Assembly: GCA_022578965.1 (NCBI GenBank)
Contig: MU400535.1
Location: 62,001 to 126,000, forward strand
Origin: Xylaria sp. FL1777
Lineage: Eukaryota; Ascomycota; Sordariomycetes; Xylariales; Xylariaceae
Length of the DNA: 64,000 bases
Direction of reading: 5' to 3'
Positions 11,581-21,372 of the stretch are shown here, in pieces; the stretch's first letter is position 1, and every line of letters begins with the position of its first letter. A program made the position numbers and the translations under genes. A model generated the notes under the pieces. That model was given only the letters and a program-made list of their open reading frames with translations. It had not been told where the DNA came from and made no database searches.

Positions 11581-11652
11581 GACTTCCTAGGAAGTCACTT
11601 AAACGGATCACTTAAACGGATCACTTAAACGGACCGTTTTATAATAAACGGT
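11581..11652. repeat. Palindrome, three 13-bp iterons and an inverted repeat
   Basis: 11581-11596 is a perfect 16-bp palindrome (GACTTCCTAGGAAGTC). It overlaps by two bases three perfect tandem copies of TCACTTAAACGGA at 11595-11607, 11608-11620 and 11621-11633. The last base of the third copy opens an inverted repeat, ACCGTTT (11633-11639), six bases TATAAT, then AAACGGT (11646-11652). AAACGG thus occurs five times in 72 bases, four direct and one inverted. Function unknown; a binding-site array, a transposon end or a replication-type iteron are all possible. Confidence 0.8.
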
Positions 11653-11985
11653 ATTTGCTTTTGGAGTGAAATCTACCTATCCTTCTCTCCTTTCCTTTCC
11701 TTCTTCAGGCAGAATATTTACATAGAAATATACAGTTCTGATTATTGTATCAGACTTCTGTTCTTTTGTTTGTCACATCATACAAGCGCTACCGCTGAAC
11801 CCTCTGACAAGCGCTCTTACCACAACACTCTTTCCACCCACGCTCGTTTTGACACTTTTCCACCCACGCTTCTTCCGCACTTTCCTACTACAACTGCCCC
11901 TATTAGCGGGCATTAGGGTATTGCTATCTGCTGCCTACCTTACACTTTATAAGTTTGTTTAATTGAACAGCTTTCAACAGAAAAC

Positions 11986-12098
11986 CCCAGGGTGGTGTAA
12001 TAGTAGCATCCCTAGTTGACACATGGTTGAAGGGGTTCGTGTAGTAAACCATGCCCTTCGGGGGCCAGGGGATCCGGGTTCAAATCTCGGTCCTGGGA
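11986..12098 (+). other. tRNA-like sequence with Pol III A and B boxes (tRNA pseudogene, intron-bearing tRNA or SINE head)
   Basis: The ends CCCAGGG (11986-11992) and TCCTGGG (12091-12097) pair over seven bases with one G-U. TGGTGTAATAG at 11993-12003 fits the A box (TRGYNNARNNG) and GGTTCAAATC at 12077-12086 fits the B box. The T-arm CCGGG/CTCGG (12074-12078, 12086-12090) pairs with one G-U. An anticodon stem CCTAG (12011-12015) with CCAGG (12065-12069) has one mismatch and would need an insert of about 41 bases in the loop. The formal anticodon (GAC) is not normal for a eukaryotic tRNA. A T-rich tract with TTTT follows. I favour a degenerate tRNA or tRNA-derived repeat over a working tRNA. 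Confidence 0.4.
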
Positions 12099-13161
12099 TA
12101 ATTTTCTCTCTCTTTCTTTTTTGGAGTTCTATTTAATCGCGGTTATAAAATTTTTTTTATTGTCTTATTAAAAGCCTGCAGATATATATATTTTATCTTT
12201 TGGCATAGTACCTAGGTAGTTAGCTAGCTAGCTACTCACTCCTACTACACTGGCCGAAAGCATCTTATCTAAGGTCTGGAGTCGTACTGGTACGGCGCCA
12301 GCAGCTGTACTGGTTCGAATGTTGTACTGGTCCGTGGTCTCAACCCGTGCTGGTACGCATATCGTACCACTATGTGCTTAGTTATCTAAATCAACGTGAA
12401 TTTCAATGTTTGCAACTGTTTACTGTACCAACATCCGTTTTTAGAGCTCGAACCGACGAGTCGTAGCTGTTTAAGTGTTGTCGGTAACTTAATTATACCC
12501 CTACACGTTTCCTGCCGGGTTAGTGAGCTCGATCATATATTGTACTGCTAACTCTCGGCGCCGAATCTGTCGGGTAAGGCGCGCTGGTGACGGTCGACCA
12601 ATCTATACGGGGCTGTGAATAGCATGTGTCATGTCGGGTGTACCCCTAAGCCGCAGGGACCCAAACAAAGCCCGTGGCGCATTTGACAGGTACTGTATCC
12701 AGCGCTGTAGCACACTAATGGTGCCCTGTAGGGTGAATCCGAATTCTACTAACTGACTGCCTTACCAAAGTTGTTATACTAGATTTGTGATAAGGTATTA
12801 TTGAAATTAATTTACTTTAGCATTTCAGAGCTCAATTGAAATTGTGAATCATTGGAACTCTCATAAAGTTAGCCTTCAGTGTTCACTTTCAAGGTTCACC
12901 CGTAGATATAGTACCTACCTACCTAAGTACTTACCACCCATTAGTGTAGGAGCCAGTGCCACTAGGTACGGTAAGTTCTCACCTAACAGGTAGGCACTTA
13001 TTGGGGGAATCCGACCTACTGGGTGGGGAGTCTAGCTATAATCCCCTAATTTACAGGTCAATTGGTTTTGTAAGGAGGTGAAGAAACTGGGAATTCAATC
13101 ATCTACGCAACAAGGGGAAATAGGGAAAAAAAAAACCGAACACTGTCCAACTCGCATAACA

Positions 13162-13215
13162 ATGGTCACATTGCCAGCTACCTCCGATGGCAATTGCTTT
13201 CCCGCGACGATCTGA
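13162..13215 (+). promoter_or_regulatory. uORF overlapping the SAS4 start
   Basis: ATG at 13162 opens a 17-codon frame that runs past the main ATG (13187) in another frame and stops at 13213-13215. Ribosomes starting here cannot reach the main start unless they skip it, so repression is expected if the transcript includes this ATG. The transcript start is unknown. Confidence 0.4.
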
Positions 13216-15133
13216 AGGGTTCCAGCGGTCACGTCCGAACCAGAGACACGCTCACCAGGCGCAACAACAACAGCAGCGGCACCAGCAGCAGCAGCAACAG
13301 GAACAGCGCCACCCTCCACCGGCTGCTCGTATGAAGCGCCTACTCGATCCCATTGACAGTCTGAGCGACCCTCTCACGGCCAAGAGGACACGTATAGCGG
13401 TTGAGATCTTCGCGAGACCGCTTGGTCAAGCCCTCGGCCCCTCCAAGCCCGTTCTAGTGAACCGGCAGCGTTCCACGACGCAGCCCGCGCAACTCGCGTC
13501 GTCCCAGAAACCCGACCGACCCTCTCCGATCGCCACCAATCCCCTCCCTCCTGTCCCTCCTCCTCCTCCACCCACCTCCATTCCCACGCCTGTTGCTGTC
13601 CCTACCACGGCTGCCCCCCCTCAATCCCGCTCGCCGCCCCCCCCTCCGGTAACGACGACGACGACGACTACGACTACGACGACGACGACAACGGCGGCGA
13701 CGGCAACGGCGGCAGGCAAGGAACATGGCCTCAAGAGACGTCAGGAGAAGGCCATCAATGGCATCCGACACGAATTGGGCCGTTTGCAACCGAGTGCCGC
13801 TGACGCCAGCTCTGCTGCCAACGGCCCGCCGGGCCGCAAACTGCGCTCGCAGGAGGCCACCCGCTTCAAGAGCGAACTCTCGGCTTATTTCCCCGAGTAT
13901 GACGAGGTGATTGGGAATGATCCCAAGGAACAACGTACGTTAAGATGCCGTGTCAATGCAGTATCGGCTCTACTCACCACGCACAGCGCATTTATGCGTG
14001 CTCCACAACCGCATTTGCTCACTCGCACGTACCTCCATGCTAATCCCCATCGTTTTCTCGATCTAGACCTGCTCAATGCCGACACACCTATCATCATTCT
14101 TGACGCCGAAGACGAGCCATCGGATGTCATCGCGACTACCACCACTTCTCCATATCAGCCTTCGACTCATTTCGAACCACGACCCCATTTTTCCATGGTG
14201 CGAGTGTATAGTGATCGTCTATTTACTGATTTGCACAATTCTCCGACCTTCAACCTCGACTTCCCCAGAGCAGACCGCATTGAAAGCGACCTAGAAGACC
14301 CATTGCCAGATTCACATTTTGCACCGGCACATAGAAGGGCCGAAAGGCTAGAGAAGTCAATCAGGAATACAGAAAGAGGTCGCGCCCAGCATGAGAAAGA
14401 TCAGATTATTCGACTGCTTGGTGAGCTTCAGGGCCATGATTGGTTGAGAACGATGGGTGTCAATGGAGTCACTGAGAGCCGCAGGAAAACTTTTGAGCCC
14501 GCCCGTGACCACTTCATTAAAGGATGCCAGGCCATACTCGAGAAGTTCCGCTTGTGGGGCCAGGAGGAGAAGAGGCGAAAGCTTGAAAGGGAACGCGCGC
14601 TAGCAGAGGACACAGACAACGATGACGACGAGGAAGACGAGGATCAAGAGGAAGATGACGTTGACGACAGCGACTGTAGTGAGGAAGCTGCCAGCACGGA
14701 TGATGTTGACATGTTGGATGTGGAAAATGAAAGCGGTGGTGATCTCGCTAGTGAGGACGATCCCCCTGAGTATAGCGACGTCGATGCTGCCGCGCGCCAA
14801 CTCCATGATGAAGCAATGGAACGGGCTCGGTATGCGTCCGCGGCTTCACCCTGGCGGACTCGAGGCGAGCCTCCTCCTACCGTAGTCGACCTTACACCCC
14901 GGGAATTTACTTCCTTCTTTGAAAAGAGGCACCAGAGGGATGCAGCATTGAATAAGGGACGACGGAGGGGGAGGACGGTGCTCGCCTGGGGTTATCCAGT
15001 TCCAGAGATGAGTGAGTATGATTTCGAGCTGCCTGATTTTTGTCTGGATGAAGATACCCTGAAAGCACATGAGAGACAGAAGAGACGAGACAGGCGTCAA
15101 CGCAAGCAGGAAACTGTTCCGTCAGACGCATAG
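13187..15133 (+). CDS. SAS4: SAS4-domain protein, SAS-type histone acetyltransferase complex subunit
   Basis: Single exon, 648 residues. Residues about 398-471 contain HDWLRTMGVNGVTESRRKTFEP, RDHFIKGCQAILEKF and EEKRRKLERERA, which I recognise as the 'something about silencing' subunit 4 domain. In yeast Sas4 bridges Sas2 and Sas5 in a complex that acetylates histone H4 Lys16 near silent chromatin; a nuclear chromatin role is inferred by family. The N-terminus is disordered: Gln-rich (about 25-45), Pro-rich (about 110-155), then a run of Thr (about 156-170, encoded by ACG/ACT/ACA repeats). An acidic stretch rich in Asp and Glu (about 472-525) follows the domain, and the C-terminal end is basic. 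A later start at Met-49 (MKRLLDPIDSLSDP) would drop the Gln tract and cannot be excluded. Confidence 0.85.
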   Translation: MAIAFPRRSEGFQRSRPNQRHAHQAQQQQQRHQQQQQQEQRHPPPAARMKRLLDPIDSLSDPLTAKRTRIAVEIFARPLGQALGPSKPVLVNRQRSTTQPAQLASSQKPDRPSPIATNPLPPVPPPPPPTSIPTPVAVPTTAAPPQSRSPPPPPVTTTTTTTTTTTTTTAATATAAGKEHGLKRRQEKAINGIRHELGRLQPSAADASSAANGPPGRKLRSQEATRFKSELSAYFPEYDEVIGNDPKEQRTLRCRVNAVSALLTTHSAFMRAPQPHLLTRTYLHANPHRFLDLDLLNADTPIIILDAEDEPSDVIATTTTSPYQPSTHFEPRPHFSMVRVYSDRLFTDLHNSPTFNLDFPRADRIESDLEDPLPDSHFAPAHRRAERLEKSIRNTERGRAQHEKDQIIRLLGELQGHDWLRTMGVNGVTESRRKTFEPARDHFIKGCQAILEKFRLWGQEEKRRKLERERALAEDTDNDDDEEDEDQEEDDVDDSDCSEEAASTDDVDMLDVENESGGDLASEDDPPEYSDVDAAARQLHDEAMERARYASAASPWRTRGEPPPTVVDLTPREFTSFFEKRHQRDAALNKGRRRGRTVLAWGYPVPEMSEYDFELPDFCLDEDTLKAHERQKRRDRRQRKQETVPSDA

Positions 15134-16581
15134 CTTTGAAATGTCGTATCCCCCTGCTTAGCACTGAGGATGAGATACGGGAGCAGTGGACAGTCACGGT
15201 GTCTACGTGCGCTGCATAAGCTACCTAGGTAGTGTAACATAACATGAAGAACTTGTACATTTAGGCGTAACGGTGTAACGTGTGCACTGGGGGCAAACAT
15301 GGCCTCCGGAAATCTAGTGTGCTTGAGAGTGCACCCCCATGTACGCAATGTCAGATCTGTTGCCTTATACTGAATGGTGTCTCTTTTGGGTAATTAAATG
15401 TTGTCTGTTGCCTGACTGTCTAGGTAGAGAACTAGACACTAACAACAACAACAACAACGACAAAAAGAGACGACTCTTGTTTACAGGCCGTACTGCTTCA
15501 TTCAAGTAGGGCTCAAAATAGAACGAAGATATATATAGTGGTCACAATTTGTGATCCCAACATCCTTCAGCGCTCTCCTGCTTCGTGATATTCCCAGAGC
15601 AGGGCGGACGTATTTGTGTTCTCTACTTTCCATCCTGATTTACGTGGCTGTTCAATCCCTAGCATATTAAATACCTAGTGGACCCTATTGAGTGAGACAC
15701 GATCATGGCTGGTACAATGTTTTGGAACTTACTATTTGGCAATATTAAGAAGCTTGTCTGAAGAAGGAGAGTCATATTAGTTACGGCGGCGGTAGCCTAC
15801 GAACCTAGAAACAACCTCACATACATCTTTAGAATAGCCTTGTTCTCCGCTCCAAATGCACCGAGTCAAGCCCCATGAGTGACTCACAGCTGGTCCTTGT
15901 GCTTTGACATAAATCATAAATCGCCACACCTAGCATACCGTGGACGTTATGTAAGCTGTGGTTGAATCTAAAGGTATGTAACCTTAAAGATATCTGCCTT
16001 TCAAGGAATAACAAATACCAGGTAGGTACCATCTTACTACGTACGTATGTACGCAGGTATAGATGCAAGTGCCCTTACATTAGACTGTCAAAGTGTTCCT
16101 ACGTACCTGACACAGGTAAGTTGGATTATGTAGCTATTTATTCTCTGGTACAGTATGGATGTATACTAGATGTACGTCTCGATGGGTTCACCTGGAATCT
16201 TAATGTTGGGGGCTATCTGGGTAACCTGATTACGTAACAAGGATCTCCCCGCCTTACATAAGTAAGGAGGTACTTACCTTCGGTGCCTAGGTAACTTAGC
16301 TTTTCCTAGCAGGGTAGCCTTAGGTACATGGTTAGTGGTGTGGTTGCACCAGCAATGACGAGTGACAGTCGCGGTTAATCTGCTCTACCACCTGCAGCAA
16401 CCTACCTAGGTAGAATTAACTCTCCGCAGCCTCAACACAACCACCACTTTTCTTCACCCATATTTCCACTTGCCTCGCTAGCTACCGATTGTCTATTCGT
16501 AGCAACAACACCAAAGAACACTACCTCACCGTCACCGACACCGCTCATGATCACGAGGACTTAGGTCCTATCGCGCGCGAA
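15134..16581. other. Intergenic, TAF2 promoter region
   Basis: No supported gene. It contains an AAC repeat (about 15441-15460) and several TACCTA/TAGGTA copies (for example 15221-15233, 16018-16028, 16258-16295, 16398-16414). The reading frame of TAF2 stays open upstream of its first ATG to about 16489. Confidence 0.55.
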
Positions 16582-19500
16582 ATGCCTGGCGTCGTGGAGC
16601 CAGAGCAGCTCGAAGAACCCGAGCCTGCGCCAATCGAGCTGCCCATCGACGACACGCCGCCACGTCCCTACGTTGTCTTCAAGCAGCATGTCGAGCTCGA
16701 CATCGACTTCCGCCAAAAGCGTGTCCGTGGCCGCTCCCATATCCTCGTCGTTCCCATCGAGCCTGATGTCTCCGAGGTCTACGTCGATGCCCGCCAATGT
16801 GAAATAGACATCAAGAACATCACCGTCTCCAACTGCCCTGCTCTGGCATCCTACGAAGATCCCTGCGACAAGATAGCCACTCCAGATGCCTACCAGTGGT
16901 CGGCGCCGCAATGGCCCGTCAAGAAACGCCGTATGGAGCGACTCCTTCACCACCGCCGAAAGGAAGTCCCTGTGATGGCTCACGATTTGGCATGCTGCCA
17001 GCCTCTAGATGGGTCTCTTCGCGTTACACTGCCCAGCGCCGACGAGGTTAAGAAGAAGAACCGCGACGCCACCAAGGCTGACCAGCAGGAGTTGCTTATT
17101 CATGCCGATGGTAACGTCCAGGGATATCGAATTAGCATTCCTTTCGAACTGAAGAATGTCCACAATGGCCTGCACTTCGTTGGCGTCGACGAAGGCGACA
17201 TGCGCTATCCCCATGTCTATACCCGCCACTCTGTCGACCCCGGGACTGCATGCTCAATTTTTCCATGCATCGATGACCCGGGCTGCCGCAACCCCTGGAA
17301 GATATCTATCACTTGCCCGCGTACTCTAGGCGATGCATTCCAACCGTCGCTCGCCACACAGCAGCGCCTCAAGAGCTCTGCGGCTCTCAATGGTGGCCGG
17401 AAAAGAAAGTTCGGCGAAGAGGAGCTTCCGAAGCATGACCATGGCCTTACGGAAGAAGATAGACAACTCGAGATGACTGTCGTATGTTCTGGATTTCTGG
17501 CTGGCGAGGTAATCGACAAAGATGACGAAACGAAAAAAACCATGACATTTGAAGTCGACAATAACAAAGCCGCGAAACACATTGGTTTTGCTATTGGTCC
17601 TTTCGAGCATGTCGACTTGTGGTCAGAATTCAGGAGCGAAGAAGACGATACGAAGCTTGGAGTGAGCGCCGCAAAAGTCCACGGGTATTGTTTACCAGGT
17701 CGTGCAGAAGAGGTCAGGAACACGTGCGCCTCGTTGGTCACGGCCGTGGACCATTTTGTTCTTCATTTTGGCCGCTACCCTTTTGAAAATTACAAGGTCT
17801 GTTTCGTCGACGATATGGTTGAGGATGCAATACCCCTCTGCGCGTTCTCCTTGTGCAGCAATAGGCTTCTTTATCCCTCAGATATCGTCGACACCGAAAT
17901 CGAGACAACGAGAACACTCGTGTATTCCCTGGCAAGCCAATGGTTCGGGGTTAACATCGTGCCCAATACGAAGGCTGATATCTGGCTGGTCGTGGGCATC
18001 GCCTGGTTCATGACTGACTATTTCATGAAGGCTCTGTGTGGTAATAACACTTTCAGATTCCGCATGAAGACGATGGCAGATCGCCTTGTCGAGATCGATG
18101 TGAAAAGGCCGTCGCTACAAGATCTAGGTGGACACTTATATCTTGGTAGCTTCGAGGTCGACTTTATGAATCTCAAAGCACCATTGGTATTATTCATCTT
18201 AGATCGTCGGCTCTCTAAATTGTCAGGCTCTGCAGGCATCTCTCGAATCATATCTCGCATGGTTAGTAAGGCAAATACTTCCACTCAGGCCAATGATGAT
18301 GTGCTTCCGTCCGACTCATTTCGCAAAGCTTGTGAAAAAGTCGGAAGCACCCGCCTGGAGAGCTTCTGGAATCAGTGGGTTATTGGGTCTGGTTGTCCGA
18401 GATTCGATGTTTTCCAACGGTTCAATAAGAAAAAGCTATGTGTCGAGATGACGGTTCGACAGACGCAAGATATGGCTGCAGCAAAAGTCAGACTCATTGA
18501 CAAGAACGATTTCTGGAGAGACGTTCGAGAGGAAACCCATGCCGTGTACGCTGGGGAACTACAGCAAGCGTTCACAGGCCCTATGACTATCAGAATCCAC
18601 GAAGCCGACGGTACACCTTACGAGCATATAGTTGAAATTCGAGAGGATGCTACTGCCAGGTCGGTGAGATTCGAGATACCTTACAACACAAAGTATAAGC
18701 GACTGAAGAGGAATCGCCGTCAGCGTGAAAGGGCACTGGCCAATAATAACGCAAAAGAAGAAGGTCAGAAGGAACTATACTATCTGGGTGATATTATGCA
18801 GCATCCTGATGACGTTGAGGAATGGGGTTTTCGCGATTGGGATGAAGAAACAGAAGCCAAGATGGATCAAGAATCTTACGAGTGGATCCGAATGGATGCA
18901 GATTTTGAATGGATCTGTGAAATGAAGACAAACCTTCCAGCCTACATGTACGCTTCCCAGCTACAGCAGGATAGAGATGTGGCTGCTCAGCAAGATTCGA
19001 TGCTCTTCTTGAAACAGTCTTTCGCTAAGTCAGGAGCCCATCCTCTTGTCTCCACCATTCTTGCTCGGACACTTCTCGACCCGAGATATTTCTACGGCAT
19101 CCGCCTTATGGCTGCTGAGGAACTGCCGCGTCACGCAGTTCAAGAACAGGTGGACTGGATCGGGCTTCGACACCTCCAGAAGGCGTTCCAACACTTCTTT
19201 TGCTACCCTGAATCAACTATACCCCGACCGAACAATTTTTCAGACAAGCGCCAATACATGATTCAATACGCCATTCCCGAAGCCATGGCTTACATCCGTG
19301 GAGAGGATGGCAAATGTCCAAAGGATGCTCGGAGATTCATCCTTGGGCTCCTTCAAGCGAACAACAACTCGGAGAATGTTGTCTCAGACCAATTTTATAT
19401 CTGCAAACTCATCAAAGCTGTTGCTATCTGCCAGGTTCCAGATGAAAAGAAAGCAAAGCCACAGATGTCCATGTCACTTTCTTTTGGAGACGGAGATAAT

Positions 19501-21372
19501 GAAGATGAGATTATGGCCGAGCCAATAGATACGGAACCAGAGGAGTTTCGAGACTTAGCTCTTGAAGAGATTGAACGGTACCGTCGAAGAGACGAATATG
19601 CCCCATCCTTTCAGAATTGCTTCACCGTGGCTGCTCTGGATGCCCTATGTTGCCTCATGAAGGCGAGCGTCATCCCTTCGGATCCGCTTACCTTCGTTCA
19701 GTATTTACAAGATAAGACTTACGACGCTGTTCGCATAAAGGCGTGCGAATCATTGGTGGAACTAGGTCTCCTAGAAAAACCAGAGTTCTTGCGATTCTTC
19801 TTCTCACTCATCAGTACTGATCCTTCCCCATTCGTTCGGGACCAACTGTTTAAGGTACTATGTCGCGGCCTAGCTAGTATCGCGATCGGAGAGACACCCG
19901 ATTCTAGCAAGCAGACGCCGCAGCCTGTTAAGGAAGGGCTAAACTTAGTGGTTGAACAAGAAAATTCTATCATGGAAGAACGGCAGAAGGCCAAAGCACG
20001 CAAGGAAGATCTCCATGTCGCCCTGGCGGCTTTAAAGGAACAGACTGAAGACAACGAGGAATTGCATGAGGTCATCTGGCAGGCATTGGATTCACCTGTC
20101 CTAACTGTGACAGAGCGTATCAACTTGTTAGAGCTTTGCTCTCTGTTAGTTGACGATGACCCTGCTCTAACAGTGAAGTTCAAATATCCAGAGGTTTGGT
20201 CTGCGACACGTGGAGAGAAGGTTCGAGATAAAAAATATGTCGTCGATTTCCACAAAGGTTATAGGACAAAGTCGAGAGGCACTTATGCCACTCCCGTACC
20301 ACCGCCCCCACCACCAGCACGCCCCGAGCCGAAACGAACAATCACCCTCAACCTCAATAATAGAACTACCAGCAGTAACAGCAAGCCCGCTGCCTCTACA
20401 GCGGCCCTGCTTCAGCAGCCACCTGCTCCTAACCCAGTTCCAACTGTGCCCTCCATTCCTGTTTCCGCTCCCGCACCAACTCAGCCCAAGAAGTCCATAA
20501 GCGTTACAGTACCAAAGCCACCTGTCGGTTCACCGGCGCCTGTGGTAAAGGTGGCAAAACAGTCGACTCCTAGCACCACTCCTGTTACAACCAAACCTGC
20601 GACTAAAATTGCAACGAAACTTGCTACCAAACCTGCAACGAAACCTATAGTCAAGCCTACACCGAAGCCGCCGACCGTCCAGGAGAAGAGCGCCAAGAAC
20701 GGGGAGCACCGTCGGGATAGCATTTCTGTTCTCCCGCCAATCCGGCCGACTATTGAGCCGCAACAGCCAGAACCGAAATCGCACACTCCCAAAATCAATG
20801 GAAACGATAGTCTCAGTGTGAAAGCTCATAAACCATTGAAGCGTGCGAGTACAGAGAGCGACAGCGGTCGTCCTTCAAAGATTGTGAAACTTAACACCTC
20901 CAGAATTATTGACGCTATGAAAAAGCTACAGCCGCGCAAGAAAACAGTCACTGTAAAATTTACAGCCTGGGACCGGCTTATTTTACGGAAAGAATCTCCG
21001 GCTTCAGTCACCATTCGAGCCGCAGGAAAGAAGCCAGTATCAGAAAAGAAATCGGTGCCTAATTCTGATCGCTCAACGTTACCCGGCAATCTCCGTGCAA
21101 GCCCAGCGGACGCAACTCGGACTCCTAAGGCGACTCCTCCACCGCAAGCACGACCAAGGTCGTCAACCCCGACCTCGAAAATTCAACCCCCGGCGAACTC
21201 TAAGTCAGATAGCAGCAGCAGCAGCAAGCCAAGGAAGCCTCTACCAGATATGGTGCGAAAGCCACTCCCATCCGCAGCTCCAAACCCACATTCTACACCC
21301 TCCAAGACATCTTCCTCGGCGTCTCCTCCTGTTCCTAAGCCGATACCAAAGTTGAAAATCAAACTCAAATAG
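16582..21372 (+). CDS. TAF2: Transcription initiation factor TFIID subunit 2
   Basis: Single exon, 1596 residues from the first in-frame ATG (16582, CGAAATGCC). TAF2 is the large TFIID subunit that contacts core-promoter DNA around the initiator in the nucleus. The first 800 or so residues follow an M1-aminopeptidase fold: VFKQHVELDIDFRQKRVRGRSHI at the start, THSVDPGTACSIFPCIDDP (M1-like F-P-DxP region), VDDMVEDAIPLCAFS in place of the GAMEN loop (about 410-425), and LASQWFGV (about 450) where active enzymes have HEXXH. The Zn-binding histidines are absent, as is normal for TAF2. A HEAT-like helical region follows to about 1230. The last 360 residues are Pro/Lys/Thr/Ser low complexity, common in fungal TAF2. 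The frame extends 31 codons upstream without an ATG, so an upstream spliced start is possible. Confidence 0.93.
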   Translation: MPGVVEPEQLEEPEPAPIELPIDDTPPRPYVVFKQHVELDIDFRQKRVRGRSHILVVPIEPDVSEVYVDARQCEIDIKNITVSNCPALASYEDPCDKIATPDAYQWSAPQWPVKKRRMERLLHHRRKEVPVMAHDLACCQPLDGSLRVTLPSADEVKKKNRDATKADQQELLIHADGNVQGYRISIPFELKNVHNGLHFVGVDEGDMRYPHVYTRHSVDPGTACSIFPCIDDPGCRNPWKISITCPRTLGDAFQPSLATQQRLKSSAALNGGRKRKFGEEELPKHDHGLTEEDRQLEMTVVCSGFLAGEVIDKDDETKKTMTFEVDNNKAAKHIGFAIGPFEHVDLWSEFRSEEDDTKLGVSAAKVHGYCLPGRAEEVRNTCASLVTAVDHFVLHFGRYPFENYKVCFVDDMVEDAIPLCAFSLCSNRLLYPSDIVDTEIETTRTLVYSLASQWFGVNIVPNTKADIWLVVGIAWFMTDYFMKALCGNNTFRFRMKTMADRLVEIDVKRPSLQDLGGHLYLGSFEVDFMNLKAPLVLFILDRRLSKLSGSAGISRIISRMVSKANTSTQANDDVLPSDSFRKACEKVGSTRLESFWNQWVIGSGCPRFDVFQRFNKKKLCVEMTVRQTQDMAAAKVRLIDKNDFWRDVREETHAVYAGELQQAFTGPMTIRIHEADGTPYEHIVEIREDATARSVRFEIPYNTKYKRLKRNRRQRERALANNNAKEEGQKELYYLGDIMQHPDDVEEWGFRDWDEETEAKMDQESYEWIRMDADFEWICEMKTNLPAYMYASQLQQDRDVAAQQDSMLFLKQSFAKSGAHPLVSTILARTLLDPRYFYGIRLMAAEELPRHAVQEQVDWIGLRHLQKAFQHFFCYPESTIPRPNNFSDKRQYMIQYAIPEAMAYIRGEDGKCPKDARRFILGLLQANNNSENVVSDQFYICKLIKAVAICQVPDEKKAKPQMSMSLSFGDGDNEDEIMAEPIDTEPEEFRDLALEEIERYRRRDEYAPSFQNCFTVAALDALCCLMKASVIPSDPLTFVQYLQDKTYDAVRIKACESLVELGLLEKPEFLRFFFSLISTDPSPFVRDQLFKVLCRGLASIAIGETPDSSKQTPQPVKEGLNLVVEQENSIMEERQKAKARKEDLHVALAALKEQTEDNEELHEVIWQALDSPVLTVTERINLLELCSLLVDDDPALTVKFKYPEVWSATRGEKVRDKKYVVDFHKGYRTKSRGTYATPVPPPPPPARPEPKRTITLNLNNRTTSSNSKPAASTAALLQQPPAPNPVPTVPSIPVSAPAPTQPKKSISVTVPKPPVGSPAPVVKVAKQSTPSTTPVTTKPATKIATKLATKPATKPIVKPTPKPPTVQEKSAKNGEHRRDSISVLPPIRPTIEPQQPEPKSHTPKINGNDSLSVKAHKPLKRASTESDSGRPSKIVKLNTSRIIDAMKKLQPRKKTVTVKFTAWDRLILRKESPASVTIRAAGKKPVSEKKSVPNSDRSTLPGNLRASPADATRTPKATPPPQARPRSSTPTSKIQPPANSKSDSSSSSKPRKPLPDMVRKPLPSAAPNPHSTPSKTSSSASPPVPKPIPKLKIKLK

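Larger units (their letters stand above)
9717..13186. other. Long intergenic region (3.5 kb)
   Basis: No supported gene. About 9900-11500 is AT-rich with many stops. A 68-residue minus-strand ORF at 11003-11209 looks faintly ankyrin-like but is too weak to call. 11581-11652 holds a palindrome and iterons, and 11986-12098 a tRNA-like unit (both listed). Copies of the TACCTA/TAGGTA motif lie near 12211-12235 and 12909-12935. Confidence 0.55.

Noticed and set aside
12022..12059. H-type pseudoknot in the tRNA-like insert
   Set aside because: Both loops that must cross the stems have zero bases, so the full knot is sterically impossible; only alternative hairpins remain.
13454..13933. 159-residue Arg-rich ORF antisense to SAS4
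   Set aside because: Shadow of the GC-rich Pro/Thr codon runs of SAS4.
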